In this document: piece by piece, positions 25,115-34,954 of the stretch | Layout: every line of letters starts with the position of its first letter | Position numbering within the stretch: the stretch's first letter is position 1 | Assembly (NCBI RefSeq): GCF_900155945.1 | Contig: NZ_FTMN01000013.1 | Location: 1 to 64,000 of the forward strand | Length of the DNA: 64,000 bases | Direction: 5' to 3' | Origin: Marinobacterium stanieri | Lineage (GTDB): Bacteria > Pseudomonadota > Gammaproteobacteria > Pseudomonadales > Balneatricaceae | The notes under the pieces: generated by a model | Seen by the model: the letters and a program-made list of their open reading frames with translations, nothing else | Databases searched by the model: none | Told to the model about the DNA's origin: nothing | Position numbers and translations under genes: made by a program

Positions 25115-27901
25115 ATGCAGATGATCGAAACGCCCATACTGAATATCAGCTATGGCATTGAATGCCGCCCTCTGATTCTTAAGTCACAAGACCGAGCCTT
25201 AACAGGCTTTGTGTTGGAGCATGTACCTGACGAGGTTGCCGCTACTTTGCCAACTGGAATGTTCGTTCGTATAGGCGAAGGTCGTTTTATGTCGGTGAGT
25301 CAGATAGATATGGCTGGCTGGCAATCCCTTTTTCCGGGCACACAATCGCACTACCAGGAACCTACAGTTGTAAATGCCGGCTACACCGGTAAGAAGATTA
25401 CTGTTCCCGGCATTGTGAGCGACCGCATTAAACAACTCACCGATGAGCAGCTGCAGGTTATTACGGCAGGGCATATAGAATACGTGTCTTCGATTGAGGT
25501 GTGCCGCTATAGCGCCCTGCAGGGGATGCTTGATAAGTCCTATGTCCCACCAGTGCTCGAAACCGCTGCACGTCAGGTCATCGATCGTAATCCTGCGGCA
25601 CTTGATGCTATTGCCTTTCTAAACCGACTGCTGGCGGCATTGAACCGCGATGAGCATCACGAAGTGGATGTTGCCCAGGTCTTCGATTTAATGATTGAGC
25701 GTGACGCCTATGACGATGCTGATCTCTATGATGTTCTTCCAAATGATTTAGCCAGATCAGATCGGGATTTCGTTCGTATCGACCGTTTGACCTGTACGCT
25801 TGCAAGCCTGTTCGTGACAACGGGGCGATTGAAGTTTCTGCCATTTGAATCGATCTCTGATCTATACACCTATGTCTGTCGTGAAGGATATTTAACGCCA
25901 TGTCATCCCGATCAAGGGGTGCTGCTTGATCGATCTCTGGAAGAGTACAGCTGGATCCGCCGCAACCAGGTGGAGTTTGATGAGCTTCAAAAGAGGGTAA
26001 CACCCAATCAAAGCGGTCGTGTTATCACTTACCAAAATCACCGACTATTTGTATCTCCCCATGGTAAGGCTTTTCAATTTATTGACGCTGAGTCACGAAG
26101 GATTTGGCGCGTCGATGAAACTGGTACCCATGAGCAGAAAGTTTCACTGTCTGATTGGATCTACATGGAGAACGCAGATGAGCCTAACGCTGTAAATACA
26201 TTGCTTAACGCCATATCGGATGATGCTACTGATCCGCCTGATGTAGAGGGTGACGCATCGAAACCTGCTAACCCTGATGATCGATATGCGGAATTCATAA
26301 ATGCTGCCAGTGCGTATGAGAAGAGGATTGCGCTCAACCAGGCTATTTCCGATCGTCTTTTTATTGAGCCGGGCTCACTGGCCGTTTTTCACAAACGGTT
26401 ATTAGCAGAACTGCTAGAAGTAGCGGGGGGTACATTCATCCGATCGAAGGGGGCGCGGCCGGGATTCTGGTCTGCTATCACAGTCCTTCACACTGTAATC
26501 GAGAGTAGCCCCGGGGAGAGTTGGAAAGATTTTATACTGGGTGTTCGACAAGGCTTGATGGAAATGGGCCTAACGCAGGGTATCCAATTCGGCAGTGTTA
26601 ATACACTTCTGACCTCAGAAGGGAAGGTTTGGCTCCAAGAGCTAGCTGGAAGCGCTCTGAGTGATCAACAGCGCTTTTTACGTATTATTTATGATGACCA
26701 GCATGAAGGATCTTACCTGCTCTCAGATGGCCTCTTTCGAGCTTTGGGAGGCTACCAGATTCAGAATAAAGGTTTAGGCTGGTCTGGATTTCGTGACGGC
26801 ATGGCCGTTACACCGAGTTTCGAGCGAAGAGAATTACTAGAACGATACCTGCAGGAGCGAGTGAACATCAGTCGTGTGCATCTATTGGTAGACCCCGGAT
26901 CCGGCACTGAAGACTATTGGTATCTTGGTCCTGCAGGCAAACGCTACCTGCTTCCAGGGTATCAAGAGGGCCAAGATCCACGTGAGTGCGTGAGCGCTGC
27001 ACTGCATCGGCCATCCAAGCGCAAGTTTACCTTTCCGTGGTCTTCGGAGCCCTTGAGCTCAATTGGAATCACAGAGTACCAGGCGTTAGACGATGATGAA
27101 CAAGAGCCCATGCTGAGTGCGGCCTTTGTTCAGTTGTTGGAGTGCACGGGTATACAGCCCGCAATGTTTGGTTTCTCCGGGGAATTGGGACTACACGTTG
27201 CCGGTAAAGGGGAGCATATAAATCTCGCTATGTGGAATAGCACTGACCATGTGGTCACAGGGTTGGGTGGCTTGGCTGCTGCCTGGGGGGAGTTGCTGTA
27301 TCGCTCATTGGTTCCTGAATCAGTAGGCACCCTGTATTTCCCTGCAGTCGAACATCCTGCTTTGGCTGAACTCTTAGCATGTATTGGGTATCAATCGGTC
27401 AGATATCGACCGACTCATACGCTTAGTGCAGGAGGCGATGTGTTGGAAAGCGAGCTACTCGGGTTTATTGGTCAAGCTAGTTTGTTTCCCATTCATACAT
27501 TGGACCCTGTTGAGTTTGAAGATCTCTGCAATGAAGTACATGCCACCGGTGTGAATGATTCAGTGAAACTGGAGTGGATCCGAAGTGCCAAGTGCCTCAG
27601 GGATAACTGGCAGTTGATCGATCGCAATGTTGAGTACGCAGGGCTTACAGCATATTTGAAGAACTCCAGGTTACTGTCACTACAAGAGGGAAATGATGCT
27701 CTTTGCAGGGGAGCAAGCTTGTTCTCCAGGGCGTTTGAAGCGTATGTAGAGGACTGCCTTAACGATCATGGGGTGGTGAATGATCTGCTGGTACTTGGCG
27801 CCAAAAACAGTGATCGAATGGGGGTGAAGCTGTATCCAGAAGGGGCTGAAAGATACAGGATTAAAAGGGCATTTGATGAGTTTATCACTTATGTGATGTA
27901 G
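25115..27901 (+). CDS. large protein of unknown function, possible LPD1-like domain
   Basis: 928 residues, cytoplasmic, no Walker motifs and no HUH relaxase motif. Around residues 670-725 the stretch MFGFSGELGLHVAGKGEHIN, followed by LAMWN and GLGGLAAAWGELLYRSL, resembles the LPD1 domain of polyvalent proteins (GLAFGARG ... INL ... AHEWGHALD). The presumed HEW-type active residues are not kept: AAAWGELL stands where AHEWGHAL would be. Polyvalent proteins are carried by plasmids and phages and enter the recipient with DNA. The similarity is by eye only. It lies 27 bp after a terminator and has its own start. Confidence 0.6.
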   Translation: MQMIETPILNISYGIECRPLILKSQDRALTGFVLEHVPDEVAATLPTGMFVRIGEGRFMSVSQIDMAGWQSLFPGTQSHYQEPTVVNAGYTGKKITVPGIVSDRIKQLTDEQLQVITAGHIEYVSSIEVCRYSALQGMLDKSYVPPVLETAARQVIDRNPAALDAIAFLNRLLAALNRDEHHEVDVAQVFDLMIERDAYDDADLYDVLPNDLARSDRDFVRIDRLTCTLASLFVTTGRLKFLPFESISDLYTYVCREGYLTPCHPDQGVLLDRSLEEYSWIRRNQVEFDELQKRVTPNQSGRVITYQNHRLFVSPHGKAFQFIDAESRRIWRVDETGTHEQKVSLSDWIYMENADEPNAVNTLLNAISDDATDPPDVEGDASKPANPDDRYAEFINAASAYEKRIALNQAISDRLFIEPGSLAVFHKRLLAELLEVAGGTFIRSKGARPGFWSAITVLHTVIESSPGESWKDFILGVRQGLMEMGLTQGIQFGSVNTLLTSEGKVWLQELAGSALSDQQRFLRIIYDDQHEGSYLLSDGLFRALGGYQIQNKGLGWSGFRDGMAVTPSFERRELLERYLQERVNISRVHLLVDPGSGTEDYWYLGPAGKRYLLPGYQEGQDPRECVSAALHRPSKRKFTFPWSSEPLSSIGITEYQALDDDEQEPMLSAAFVQLLECTGIQPAMFGFSGELGLHVAGKGEHINLAMWNSTDHVVTGLGGLAAAWGELLYRSLVPESVGTLYFPAVEHPALAELLACIGYQSVRYRPTHTLSAGGDVLESELLGFIGQASLFPIHTLDPVEFEDLCNEVHATGVNDSVKLEWIRSAKCLRDNWQLIDRNVEYAGLTAYLKNSRLLSLQEGNDALCRGASLFSRAFEAYVEDCLNDHGVVNDLLVLGAKNSDRMGVKLYPEGAERYRIKRAFDEFITYVM

Positions 27902-28466
27902 GGTTTATTGCTTCGCACGTTACGGGCATGAGTGGGAATAAGGCAGTCGCTTTTAGCATTCGGCGCTTGTGGTCAAGCTGTGTTGCATTTTTTGATTATA
28001 TACAGTTTGATGAAAGCGACGAGCCGAAGGTGCTTGTTTTGTTCCGACATGTACTAGCTTGTGACTGGCAACAGACTTAAGAATAGCTCATTGTCAGAGA
28101 ACTATGGTTTACCCTTGTAGTATACTTTGTCCGGCAAAGCGCTTAAAGCGCGCGTGTTCAATTTCATGGGAAGAAGTGACTGTGATCTCTCGTTCATAAT
28201 TTCTCTTCCAGTGCTTTTAACTGTTGTCCCTGTCTCAAGATGAGCTATGAGGTTGGATATTGAGGCATACTAGATTGATTTCAGCGGTGAGCTTTATGAT
28301 TAAATATGATCCGGCTTTTGGTTTAACTATGATGAAAGGTGTACAATAGTACACTTACGATATTGCCGATCAATTAAAATCCAGTTCATTATAATGAAAA
28401 TATAAATAGAATTCTTATTTTTATTTACTACAATTAAATCTCTTTTAAATTTTTATCATTTCACAT
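27902..28466. other. intergenic stretch, no gene recognised
   Basis: About 565 bases. The left part has normal composition; from about 28280 it becomes AT-rich, which marks the edge of the island with the LysR gene. A short palindromic patch (aaagcgcttaaagcgcgcg) lies near 28136. Nothing else is supported. Confidence 0.5.
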
Positions 28467-29309
28467 ATGGATATTCTTAACTTAGAAACCTTTATTGAAA
28501 TTGCTAGCTCCGGTAGTTTTGTGCGAGCCGCTGAACGATTGCACGTAACACAAACTACTGTAACAGCACGGATTAAATCACTAGAATCTATGTTAGGTAC
28601 ACGGCTTTTTGTGAGAAATCGTGCTGGTGCAAAATTGACAAATGAGGGCGAAGCTTTCTTACCTCAGGCAAATAATGTATTGCAAGCCTGGAAAGTTGCC
28701 AAGAAAAGTGTCACGTTGTCTTCAGGTAAAATGTCATCCATTACCTTAGGAAGCGAAAATAACTTGTGGAATCCTCTATTGATTAAATGGATACACTGGT
28801 TATCTGAAAATCAGCCAGAATTAGCCATAAATGCAAAAATTTCTGATGCTGAATCTATTGATCAATCACTCAAAGATCAAAAACTAGACGGTGCACTTAT
28901 ACATCTTCCTAATTACTATTCCGGCTTACATATAGAGCAAGTTATGGAGGAAAAGCTTATCCATGTAGAAAACTGCAATAAGCCTCTTCCTAACTTACAT
29001 ATTGACTGGGGAACATCTTTTGATGAAACTAATCGTTTAGTAGCTTCAGTCCGTGAATCTATCCCATATAGCTTTGATCTCGGACCTGCAGCATTAAATT
29101 TCATGTTGAATTTCGGAGGGAATGGTTGGTTTCGTACACGTGTTGTGCAACCCTATCTCAACAACGGAAGGTTACGACGTATACCTAATCAGTCCGAATT
29201 TACTTATCCTATTTATTTAGCATACCAACAAAATTTGGCTGATTTACATCCTGCTGTATTAGATGGCCTAAGGCGCGTTGCAAGGATGGATGCTCCATGG
29301 CTGATTTAA
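28467..29309 (+). CDS. LysR-family transcriptional regulator
   Basis: 280 residues. The N-terminal winged helix-turn-helix is typical (LETFIEIASSGSFVRAAERL, then HVTQTTVTARIKSLESMLGT and RLFVRNRAGAKLTNEGEAFL). The C-terminal effector domain is less conserved and of HdfR-like appearance. The coding sequence is AT-rich with no clear ribosome site, unlike the transfer genes around it. No adjacent metabolic operon reveals a target, so it was probably acquired with the AT-rich island. Confidence 0.88.
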   Translation: MDILNLETFIEIASSGSFVRAAERLHVTQTTVTARIKSLESMLGTRLFVRNRAGAKLTNEGEAFLPQANNVLQAWKVAKKSVTLSSGKMSSITLGSENNLWNPLLIKWIHWLSENQPELAINAKISDAESIDQSLKDQKLDGALIHLPNYYSGLHIEQVMEEKLIHVENCNKPLPNLHIDWGTSFDETNRLVASVRESIPYSFDLGPAALNFMLNFGGNGWFRTRVVQPYLNNGRLRRIPNQSEFTYPIYLAYQQNLADLHPAVLDGLRRVARMDAPWLI

Positions 29310-29311
29310 GG

Positions 29312-29364
29312 TAGAGCCCTCTCAGGATGAAATGAATAAATTCCTATCATCCGAAAAGGCTCTA
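29312..29364. terminator. long hairpin after the LysR gene
   Basis: tagagcc (29312-29318) pairs with ggctcta (29358-29364), with an inner ggatga/tcatcc pair. There is no T-run, so termination is uncertain, but the position directly after the stop codon fits. Confidence 0.45.
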
Positions 29365-29421
29365 TATAGTTGTCTGAATATTTTTAATTTCGATATTTCA
29401 TTCCTATTCCAATAAAATATA

Positions 29422-29682
29422 TCAAGCCCTTCCAAATTCAAAACTCTCCTCAAAATCTTCACCGGCGTTAATAATAATGGACCTATGAAGTTCTTTACAA
29501 TAATTGATAGTCAAGAAAAAGCAACTCTCACATAAATATAACATGTACGTTTCACATTCGTGTTTAGATCTATTACCCCAACTGGCATATAGAATTCCTT
29601 TCTGTGAAGTATTATTACCTCTAGATTCATTACCACAATTGCATATCGTACAAGAAATACCGTCAATTGAACTTTTATTCAT
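29422..29682 (-). CDS. small zinc-ribbon-like protein, unknown
   Basis: 86 residues with Cys in ISCTICNCGN near the N-terminus and YLCESCFF in the middle, the spacing of a two-knuckle zinc site. An aaagg ribosome site lies nine bases before the ATG. AT-rich, like its neighbours. It is downstream of a small membrane-protein gene on the same strand. No family recognised. Confidence 0.5.
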   Translation of the reverse strand: MNKSSIDGISCTICNCGNESRGNNTSQKGILYASWGNRSKHECETYMLYLCESCFFLTINYCKELHRSIIINAGEDFEESFEFGRA

Positions 29683-29835
29683 AGTATTACCTTTATTTTT
29701 TGTGCTAAGAACAAATTTGAAAATTGGAATGGAGTGTTTTATTTGAGTACTAAAATTTATAATGATTTTTAATCAAATTTACACGAGTAAATGATAAATA
29801 GCTATTTTTATATAAATCATCATTGGCAGTAAATG

Positions 29836-30048
29836 CTATCCATATCTATTATTTAATTTTTCGCCCTCCAGATAAATAATATATCCAATTTTAAGGCTAA
29901 TAGCGCTTAGCATAATAAAAGCATGACTTATAACAATATAGGCAATCGGAATTGAACTAGATTCAAATTTGAAAGCGACCACTACGCTGATAGTCATTAT
30001 TATTAATGAAATGAGCATAGTACATTTTCCTGCTGATTCTAAATTCAT
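29836..30048 (-). CDS. small two-helix membrane protein, unknown
   Basis: About 70 residues from the ATG preceded by ggag. Two hydrophobic helices (MLISLIIMTISVVVAF and IAYIVISHAFIMLSAISL) are separated by a short polar turn, with a charged C-terminus. AT-rich; lies at the inner edge of the IS30 copy, and its start is about 110 bp from it. Confidence 0.45.
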   Translation of the reverse strand: MNLESAGKCTMLISLIIMTISVVVAFKFESSSIPIAYIVISHAFIMLSAISLKIGYIIYLEGEKLNNRYG

Positions 30049-30161
30049 TACCATCTCCAAATGAATAGATTAGGTAACTATACATATAATTATAGAAACA
30101 ATATAATGAATATTATTTGAATTTTAAATCAATATATTTGATATTCGCTGATTCAACTCCG

Positions 30162-31212
30162 AAGTGCGACACCCGCCTATGCAGCCTGAAGGTATTCCCG
30201 AAAAACAACTTCAGGCTGTCTGAACCCAAGGCACTTGCGGGGCCTCAGGTTTAAATTTTTCTCTACGCGACGAACATCTTCGTCGGAAATTAATTGCAGA
30301 TCCGTACCTTTCGGAATGAACTGCTGCAACAGACCATTAAAGTTCTCGCTCAGTCCGCGCTCCCTGATGAGTACGGGTGGGCAAAATAAAACTTTGTCTT
30401 CAATGCCTTAGCGATTGCTTGGTGCTCTACAAATTCGCTTCCGTTGTCTGCCGTGATCGTATGCACATGTTCAGCATAGGGCTTGAGCATTGCAATAACT
30501 GCGTCACGAACGTCTGTCGCTCGTTTGGAGCCGACTCTACGTACCAGATACAAGCGACTTTTGCGCTCAGCCAACGTCACCAGAGCACCGGTTCCGTGTT
30601 TACCCAGCACAGTATCAATTTCCCAGTCACCGAAGCGTGTCCGTGCGTCCACAATAGCAGGACGCTCATCGATCGAAAGCGGCTCCGGGATAGCCGACCG
30701 TTTGCTGTTTCTGCCTTTGCGATAGCGTTTATGTCCCTGGCGCAGACACCTGTAAAGCTTGCCGCCACTAACCTTATCGGCAGCAATATGGCGGTAAATC
30801 CATTCATGGCTGACGGGTAGACCAATGAGTTTACCGATACCGCTTATTTGCTCAGGACTCCATAGCCAAGACAGCGTCATTTCAACATACTGTACGACCA
30901 GTTCTGACACGCGACGCTTGTGAGAGCTGGTACGGCGACTCAAGGCCTTCTGATGCGCACTCTCGGGTTCGTACACGCTCTGGTCGCTGTTACGCTTCAA
31001 CTCCCGATAGACAGTGGAACGGTGGATCTTGACCGCTCTGGCGATCGCTGAAGGGGAATAGCCCTGCACAAGAAGGGCCGATATCTGGTATCGTTTCCCC
31101 TCGGTCAACTGCTGATAACTCATGGCGATACATCTTTTACTTTGGCGAGTGAAAGCGTACCACTAATCAGCAGTTGGCCACCCCTCTCCGTTCAACCATG
31201 AGTGTCGCACTT
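30162..31212 (-). mobile_element. IS30-family insertion sequence
   Basis: About 1051 bp bounded by aagtgcgacac (30162-30172) and gtgtcgcactt (31202-31212), an 11-bp perfect terminal match. It contains one transposase gene on the minus strand. No clear target duplication was seen. It lies in inverted orientation relative to the IS30 end at 1-78. Confidence 0.85.
30177..31123 (-). pseudogene. IS30-family transposase with a one-base frameshift
   Basis: The frame starts with the usual IS30 N-terminal HTH (LTEGKRYQISALLVQGYSPS, AIARAVKIHRSTVYRELKRN) and includes DDE-domain signatures (RFGDWEIDTVLG, TADNGSEFVEH). At FAHPYSS the frame breaks: one base is missing in what should be a Trp codon before GAGCGCGGACTG (ERGL). 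In the shifted frame the rest reads ERGLSENFNGLLQQFIPKGT to LQAA and stop at 30177. With the base restored it would be 315 residues. This copy alone cannot make full-length transposase, unless by frameshifting. Confidence 0.88.
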
Positions 31213-31296
31213 ATCTGAATTCCCGCAGTCGCAGCAAAAGGGTGATTCTAAAGATAGCGATGAAGCAGACTCATAACCTGGGAGAAGTGATGAAAG

Positions 31297-31509
31297 ATGC
31301 ACGATGAGCGTTCTGTTGATTTTTTGATGTCGTTACAGCCTGAGCAATTGGACACGATAGTTGCTCAGTTAGAAATCATGGCTACTGCCAAGAAAGCTGA
31401 GAGAGCGAACCGCTTCGCCCCTCCTGCGCCTCCGAGTGATATTGGACGATTGGCTGACAGTCTTGGACTGGATTTATCTGGGATCATGAGAGAGATAAAC
31501 CGCAAATAG
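31297..31509 (+). CDS. small protein, unknown
   Basis: 70 residues, no family recognised. It has an N-terminal helical segment (SLQPEQLDTIVAQLEIMATA), a Pro-rich hinge (FAPPAPPSDIG) and a short C-terminal helix. A gggag site lies upstream of the ATG. It stands directly outside the IS30 copy; it may be a truncated remnant of a larger gene. Confidence 0.4.
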   Translation: MHDERSVDFLMSLQPEQLDTIVAQLEIMATAKKAERANRFAPPAPPSDIGRLADSLGLDLSGIMREINRK

Positions 31510-31921
31510 CCTTGTTTGCTTCTAAGTCGTCCACCTTACCGATCTAAAGCTGTGAGTGTAGGGTGCTACAAATAAAAAGGGCCGATATCAAGTCTTTTGC
31601 GAAAATCACGCGACTCGGCGGTACCGCATCCGGGCAACGCAGTACCCGCTCGATCAGGCGAGCGGGTACTTCACACAGTTGGGGCGCACATCACCAGCGG
31701 ATAGCCTAGCACTTTTTCCAGAATTAAACGCTTGTGCCGCGCAGTGGATGGCGCGTTGGTGCCGACACCATCAACGGATCACTCCACACCGCGCCCACCA
31801 CAATACCTTCGCCTACCTCGTCGGCTGCACGAAGCCACGTCGTGAAAGTTGTCGTGCAGCCCCTTGATCTGCTGCAACAGCGACACTTCGAACAGGCGGA
31901 TTCAATCTCGGCCTTTTTTTG
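31510..31921. other. intergenic stretch with a perfect 12-bp hairpin
   Basis: No supported gene. The hairpin is agtacccgctcg / cgagcgggtact (31641-31670) with a six-base loop; it has no T-run. Short frames on both strands here look like debris next to decayed siderophore genes. Confidence 0.45.
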
Positions 31922-32453
31922 TCAGCACAGCGCTAACAAGGTTGGCAAAAGCGAAGGTGTGATACCGTAGGATTGCGATTTACGCAGCTGCCCGTGAAAG
32001 ATATTGGCAGCCAACGATGCTGCAACCGAGCGAATAACTCCGGCCCGGATACGCTCGGATTCGGGAAGCAGCCTGATCGCTAACGCATTGACAGGCACAT
32101 CCACCCACGTGCCCAGCAGGCTTGTAAGCATGGCCAGCGCAAACAGCAGCGCATAGAGCGTATCGGCAAGATTATAGACAGCCAACAGCGCAAGCGCTGC
32201 TGCGTACAGAATACCTAGTAATATTCCCCAGTTTTTGTAGTTGGCAGCGCCTAACCGCCAGCGATCAACAAGCGTAGCGAGGAGGAACTTGAGCATCGCG
32301 GGCAGGCCCGCCAGTTGCAGCAGGCCGATTTATCACCAGTGGCAGGCCCACAAACAGATAGATGATTGGTGCGGTCAACACCAGGTTGAGCCAGCCGATC
32401 AGCAATTGCTGCGGCCACCATGAGCGCGGTGCGGGTATCGTTACCTGGTTCAT
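31922..32453 (-). pseudogene. remnant of an RhtX/FptX-type siderophore MFS transporter
   Basis: The N-terminus reads WWPQQLLIGWLNLVLTAPII then YLFVGLPLV and the next frame resumes with IGLLQLAGLPAMLKFLLATL, VDRWR. About ten codons and the reading frame are lost between them (near 32330). Downstream the frame ends after IFHGQL in a short unrelated tail, so the C-terminal half of a ~400-residue permease is absent. The sequence pattern fits the RhtX/FptX family that imports ferric pyochelin or rhizobactin; it is divergent from an AraC regulator fragment. Confidence 0.65.
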
Positions 32454-33022
32454 GGGCGTCTTCCCATGTGAAGCCAGACCGGCACCATAGGGAAATCGAC
32501 ACGGCCGAGGGATTGGATATCGTTCAAACCCGCACCGATCATCATTTGGGTGTAGTTGGAACCCAACGCCTGGCGCAGTCACTGGTGCACCTGCATGGTC
32601 GAGATGCAGGGTTGCTGGATATTCAGATAGCCGCTCTCAGCATGTTGGCCGAACAGACCCGCACACTCCTTCCCGCAACACAGGTCAAAAGCCAGCTGCG
32701 TGGCGACGAGCAGGACCGGATACTGCGCGTGCGCGACATCCTGATGCATCAACACGACCGGCAATTGACGGTTGCCTACCTGTGCGCCACAGCTGGCATC
32801 AACGAATTCAAACCCAAGCAAGGCTTCCGGGCCATGTTCGACACCAGCCCGCACCGCATGCTCATGGACATCCGCATGAAGAAAGCCTGGGAACTGCTGG
32901 AGACAGGTCTATATGTCTCAACCGTGGTTTACAAGGTCGGCTACGAACACCTGTCAAGCTTCAGCGCAGCATTCGAGCGCTATTACGGCAGACCACCAGA
33001 ATCCATTGCAAAACGCCCATGA
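32420..33022 (+). pseudogene. truncated AraC/PchR-type regulator
   Basis: The last ~110 residues form an AraC DNA-binding domain (LTVAYLCATAGINEFKPKQG, FRAMFDTSPHRMLMDIRMKK, then VVYKVGYEHLSSFSAAFERY YGRPP across two helix-turn-helices). The effector-binding N-terminal domain is missing and the start overlaps the divergent transporter remnant. PchR regulators are usually next to siderophore uptake genes, so both pieces come from one decayed locus. The frame from 32420 is open, and a DNA-binding fragment could be made. Confidence 0.7.
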
Positions 33023-33199
33023 CCTCAGATCCGTTTTACCCCTGTTCTTTCTACGTTGCCCATCCCGCTTACTGCACGGGCATTTGGCGGAATTTTGTTT
33101 CCAGAAATAGCAGTGGAAGACCGCCACGCAGTTGAGGCATTGGCTCGTATGGGCGATGATGGATAACAGTGGCTGAATGACCGTCAGAGTGTGCACGGA

Positions 33200-33295
33200 A
33201 CGCTGACAGATTAGATTAATCGCTACAATAAACAGCGCCTTCATTGCAATATGGGAAATCTACCACCGGTGTCTCGTATGCCGAAACTGTGAACA
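33200..33295 (+). mobile_element. relic of an IS481-family 3' end
   Basis: acgctgacagatt and the following ~90 bases match the end of the IS481 transposase gene at 35.85-35.95 kb, with several substitutions and a stop in place of Trp. It ends at gtgaaca (33289-33295), the inverse of tgttcac at the left of the complete copy (34955). Confidence 0.75.
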
Positions 33296-33461
33296 GGTCT
33301 TTTGTATTCTCGACCTAAACTGCTGTCGATCTATCATCTTGCTAAGCGAAGCCCGCTACAAGATATTGTAGCATTACGAGCTTAAGAATTTACCCTTTTC
33401 AAGTCCTGAACAAACACCTTTGGACGACTTATAGCACTACAGATTATAGGTGGCATTCATA

Positions 33462-34778
33462 ATGTTATTCACTAGAAAAAAATTGAGAAACCAGATCAAA
33501 ATTCAGTCGGTCGAACTGGAAGCCTTTCAGAATATACAGGCTGATCTTAAGGCGGAAATGATCTATTTCCGTATCGATCTCAACGGAAAATTCATCGAAG
33601 CTAATCAGCGGTTCCTAGAATCTTCCGGTTACAGCGACAACGAATTGTCGCGAATGGATATCAAAACCATCCTAATGCCGAGCTCTCTCGGTAAAGAGCA
33701 TACACAACGCATGCTTCAGTCGATTAGGTCAGGAACTCACTGGCATGGTGCGCTGAATATGCAGACTCGAAACAATGACGAGGCCTGGTTACGCTTGATT
33801 ATTCAACCAGTGGTCGATGCTCAAGTAGGGCAAGTTCGATTGCTATGTTATGGCACCGAGGTAACCCGTACGATTACTCGATCTCGTGAGAAAGAGGATA
33901 TGCTTGCTGCATTACACAGATCTTCGGCCATCATTGAGTTTTCACTTGACGGGACTGTCCTAGATGCCAATGAAAATTTTCTTAGGACAATGGGATACGA
34001 CAAAAAACAGATCTTGGGTCAGCACCACCAGATCTTTTGTTCTGAGGAAGAGGCTGTATCTGATGAGTATAAGGCTTTCTGGCGCAAATTGGGGGCTGGT
34101 GAGTTTTTCGCTGGGCGTTTCCAGCGTTTTGATCGGTCGGGCCGATCGGTCTGGCTTGAAGCTACCTACAATCCTATTCACGATGAAGATGGTAGGTTGT
34201 ACAAAATTGCTAAGCTGGCGTCGGTGATTTCAGAACAAGTCGAACGGGAGATGGCTATTACCGAAACTTCGGATATAGCTTACGAAATCTCAACACAAAC
34301 AGATTCCGACGCCTCAAGTGGTATGGAAGTTATCAGTTCCATACTCGAGTCAATGGAGGGGCTCACGAAAAAAATGGACGCTGCTAATACAGGCATCCTG
34401 AATCTGAGCGAGCAATCATCCCGAGTATCTGAGTTGGTAGATAGTATTCGCGGGATCGCGGACCAGACTAATTTGCTTGCTCTCAATGCCGCCATCGAGG
34501 CAGCTAGGGCAGGAGAGCATGGCCGTGGTTTTGCTGTTGTTGCGGATGAAGTAAGGCAACTGGCGTCCCGAACCAGCGGTGCAACTGAGCAGATTATCGA
34601 GATGGTAGGTAAAAACCATGAATTGACGCAGCAAGCTGTGAGGCACATAGAAGAGAGCCAAGCTGAAGCTCGAGTCGCACTTGAGTACTCCCGTGGTGCG
34701 GGAAATGTAATGGAAAAAATACAGACAGGTGCACGACAAGTAGTTGATGCTGTACGCCAATTTAAAGCAAGGCTTTGA
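33462..34778 (+). CDS. cytoplasmic methyl-accepting chemotaxis protein with two PAS domains
   Basis: About 438 residues, no membrane segment. PAS domain 1 (~residues 30-140, [20 protein letters not shown]) and PAS domain 2 (~150-270, [20 protein letters not shown], with [20 protein letters not shown]) are followed by a shortened signalling domain with the conserved hairpin tip [20 protein letters not shown] and [15 protein letters not shown]. An aggtgg site precedes the ATG at 33462; a GTG at 33450 is in frame. Aer-type and other cytoplasmic receptors of this layout sense oxygen, redox or small ligands. It is intact although surrounded by insertion-sequence relics. No che genes are nearby, so it depends on host CheA/CheW. 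Confidence 0.9.
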   Translation: MLFTRKKLRNQIKIQSVELEAFQNIQADLKAEMIYFRIDLNGKFIEANQRFLESSGYSDNELSRMDIKTILMPSSLGKEHTQRMLQSIRSGTHWHGALNMQTRNNDEAWLRLIIQPVVDAQVGQVRLLCYGTEVTRTITRSREKEDMLAALHRSSAIIEFSLDGTVLDANENFLRTMGYDKKQILGQHHQIFCSEEEAVSDEYKAFWRKLGAGEFFAGRFQRFDRSGRSVWLEATYNPIHDEDGRLYKIAKLASVISEQVEREMAITETSDIAYEISTQTDSDASSGMEVISSILESMEGLTKKMDAANTGILNLSEQSSRVSELVDSIRGIADQTNLLALNAAIEAARAGEHGRGFAVVADEVRQLASRTSGATEQIIEMVGKNHELTQQAVRHIEESQAEARVALEYSRGAGNVMEKIQTGARQVVDAVRQFKARL

Positions 34779-34814
34779 TTTTATTTGGTTGGTTGATTTT
34801 CAATTTCAACACTC

Positions 34815-34879
34815 AATTGCGACACTCTTCTATGCAGCTTGAAGGTACTCCTAAAATACAATTTCACACTGCGCCCAAG
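34815..34879. mobile_element. degenerate IS30 end relic
   Basis: ttgcgacactcttctatgca and the following bases align with the transposase 3' end of the IS30 copy at 30162 (tgcgacacccgcctatgcag) at most positions, up to the shared cccaag. It has lost the element body. Confidence 0.7.
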
Positions 34880-34954
34880 TTTTAACAGCCCTGAAGCAGC
34901 AGGCGGACTACTCGACTGCCAGTTCTCTTAGCTAGGTGTAGATGCTGAGGAGGT

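Noticed and set aside
25115-27901. relaxase
   Set aside because: No HUH triad or nicking Tyr motif near the N-terminus.
31641-31670. rho-independent terminator
   Set aside because: Strong hairpin but no T-run on either side and no gene ending there with confidence.
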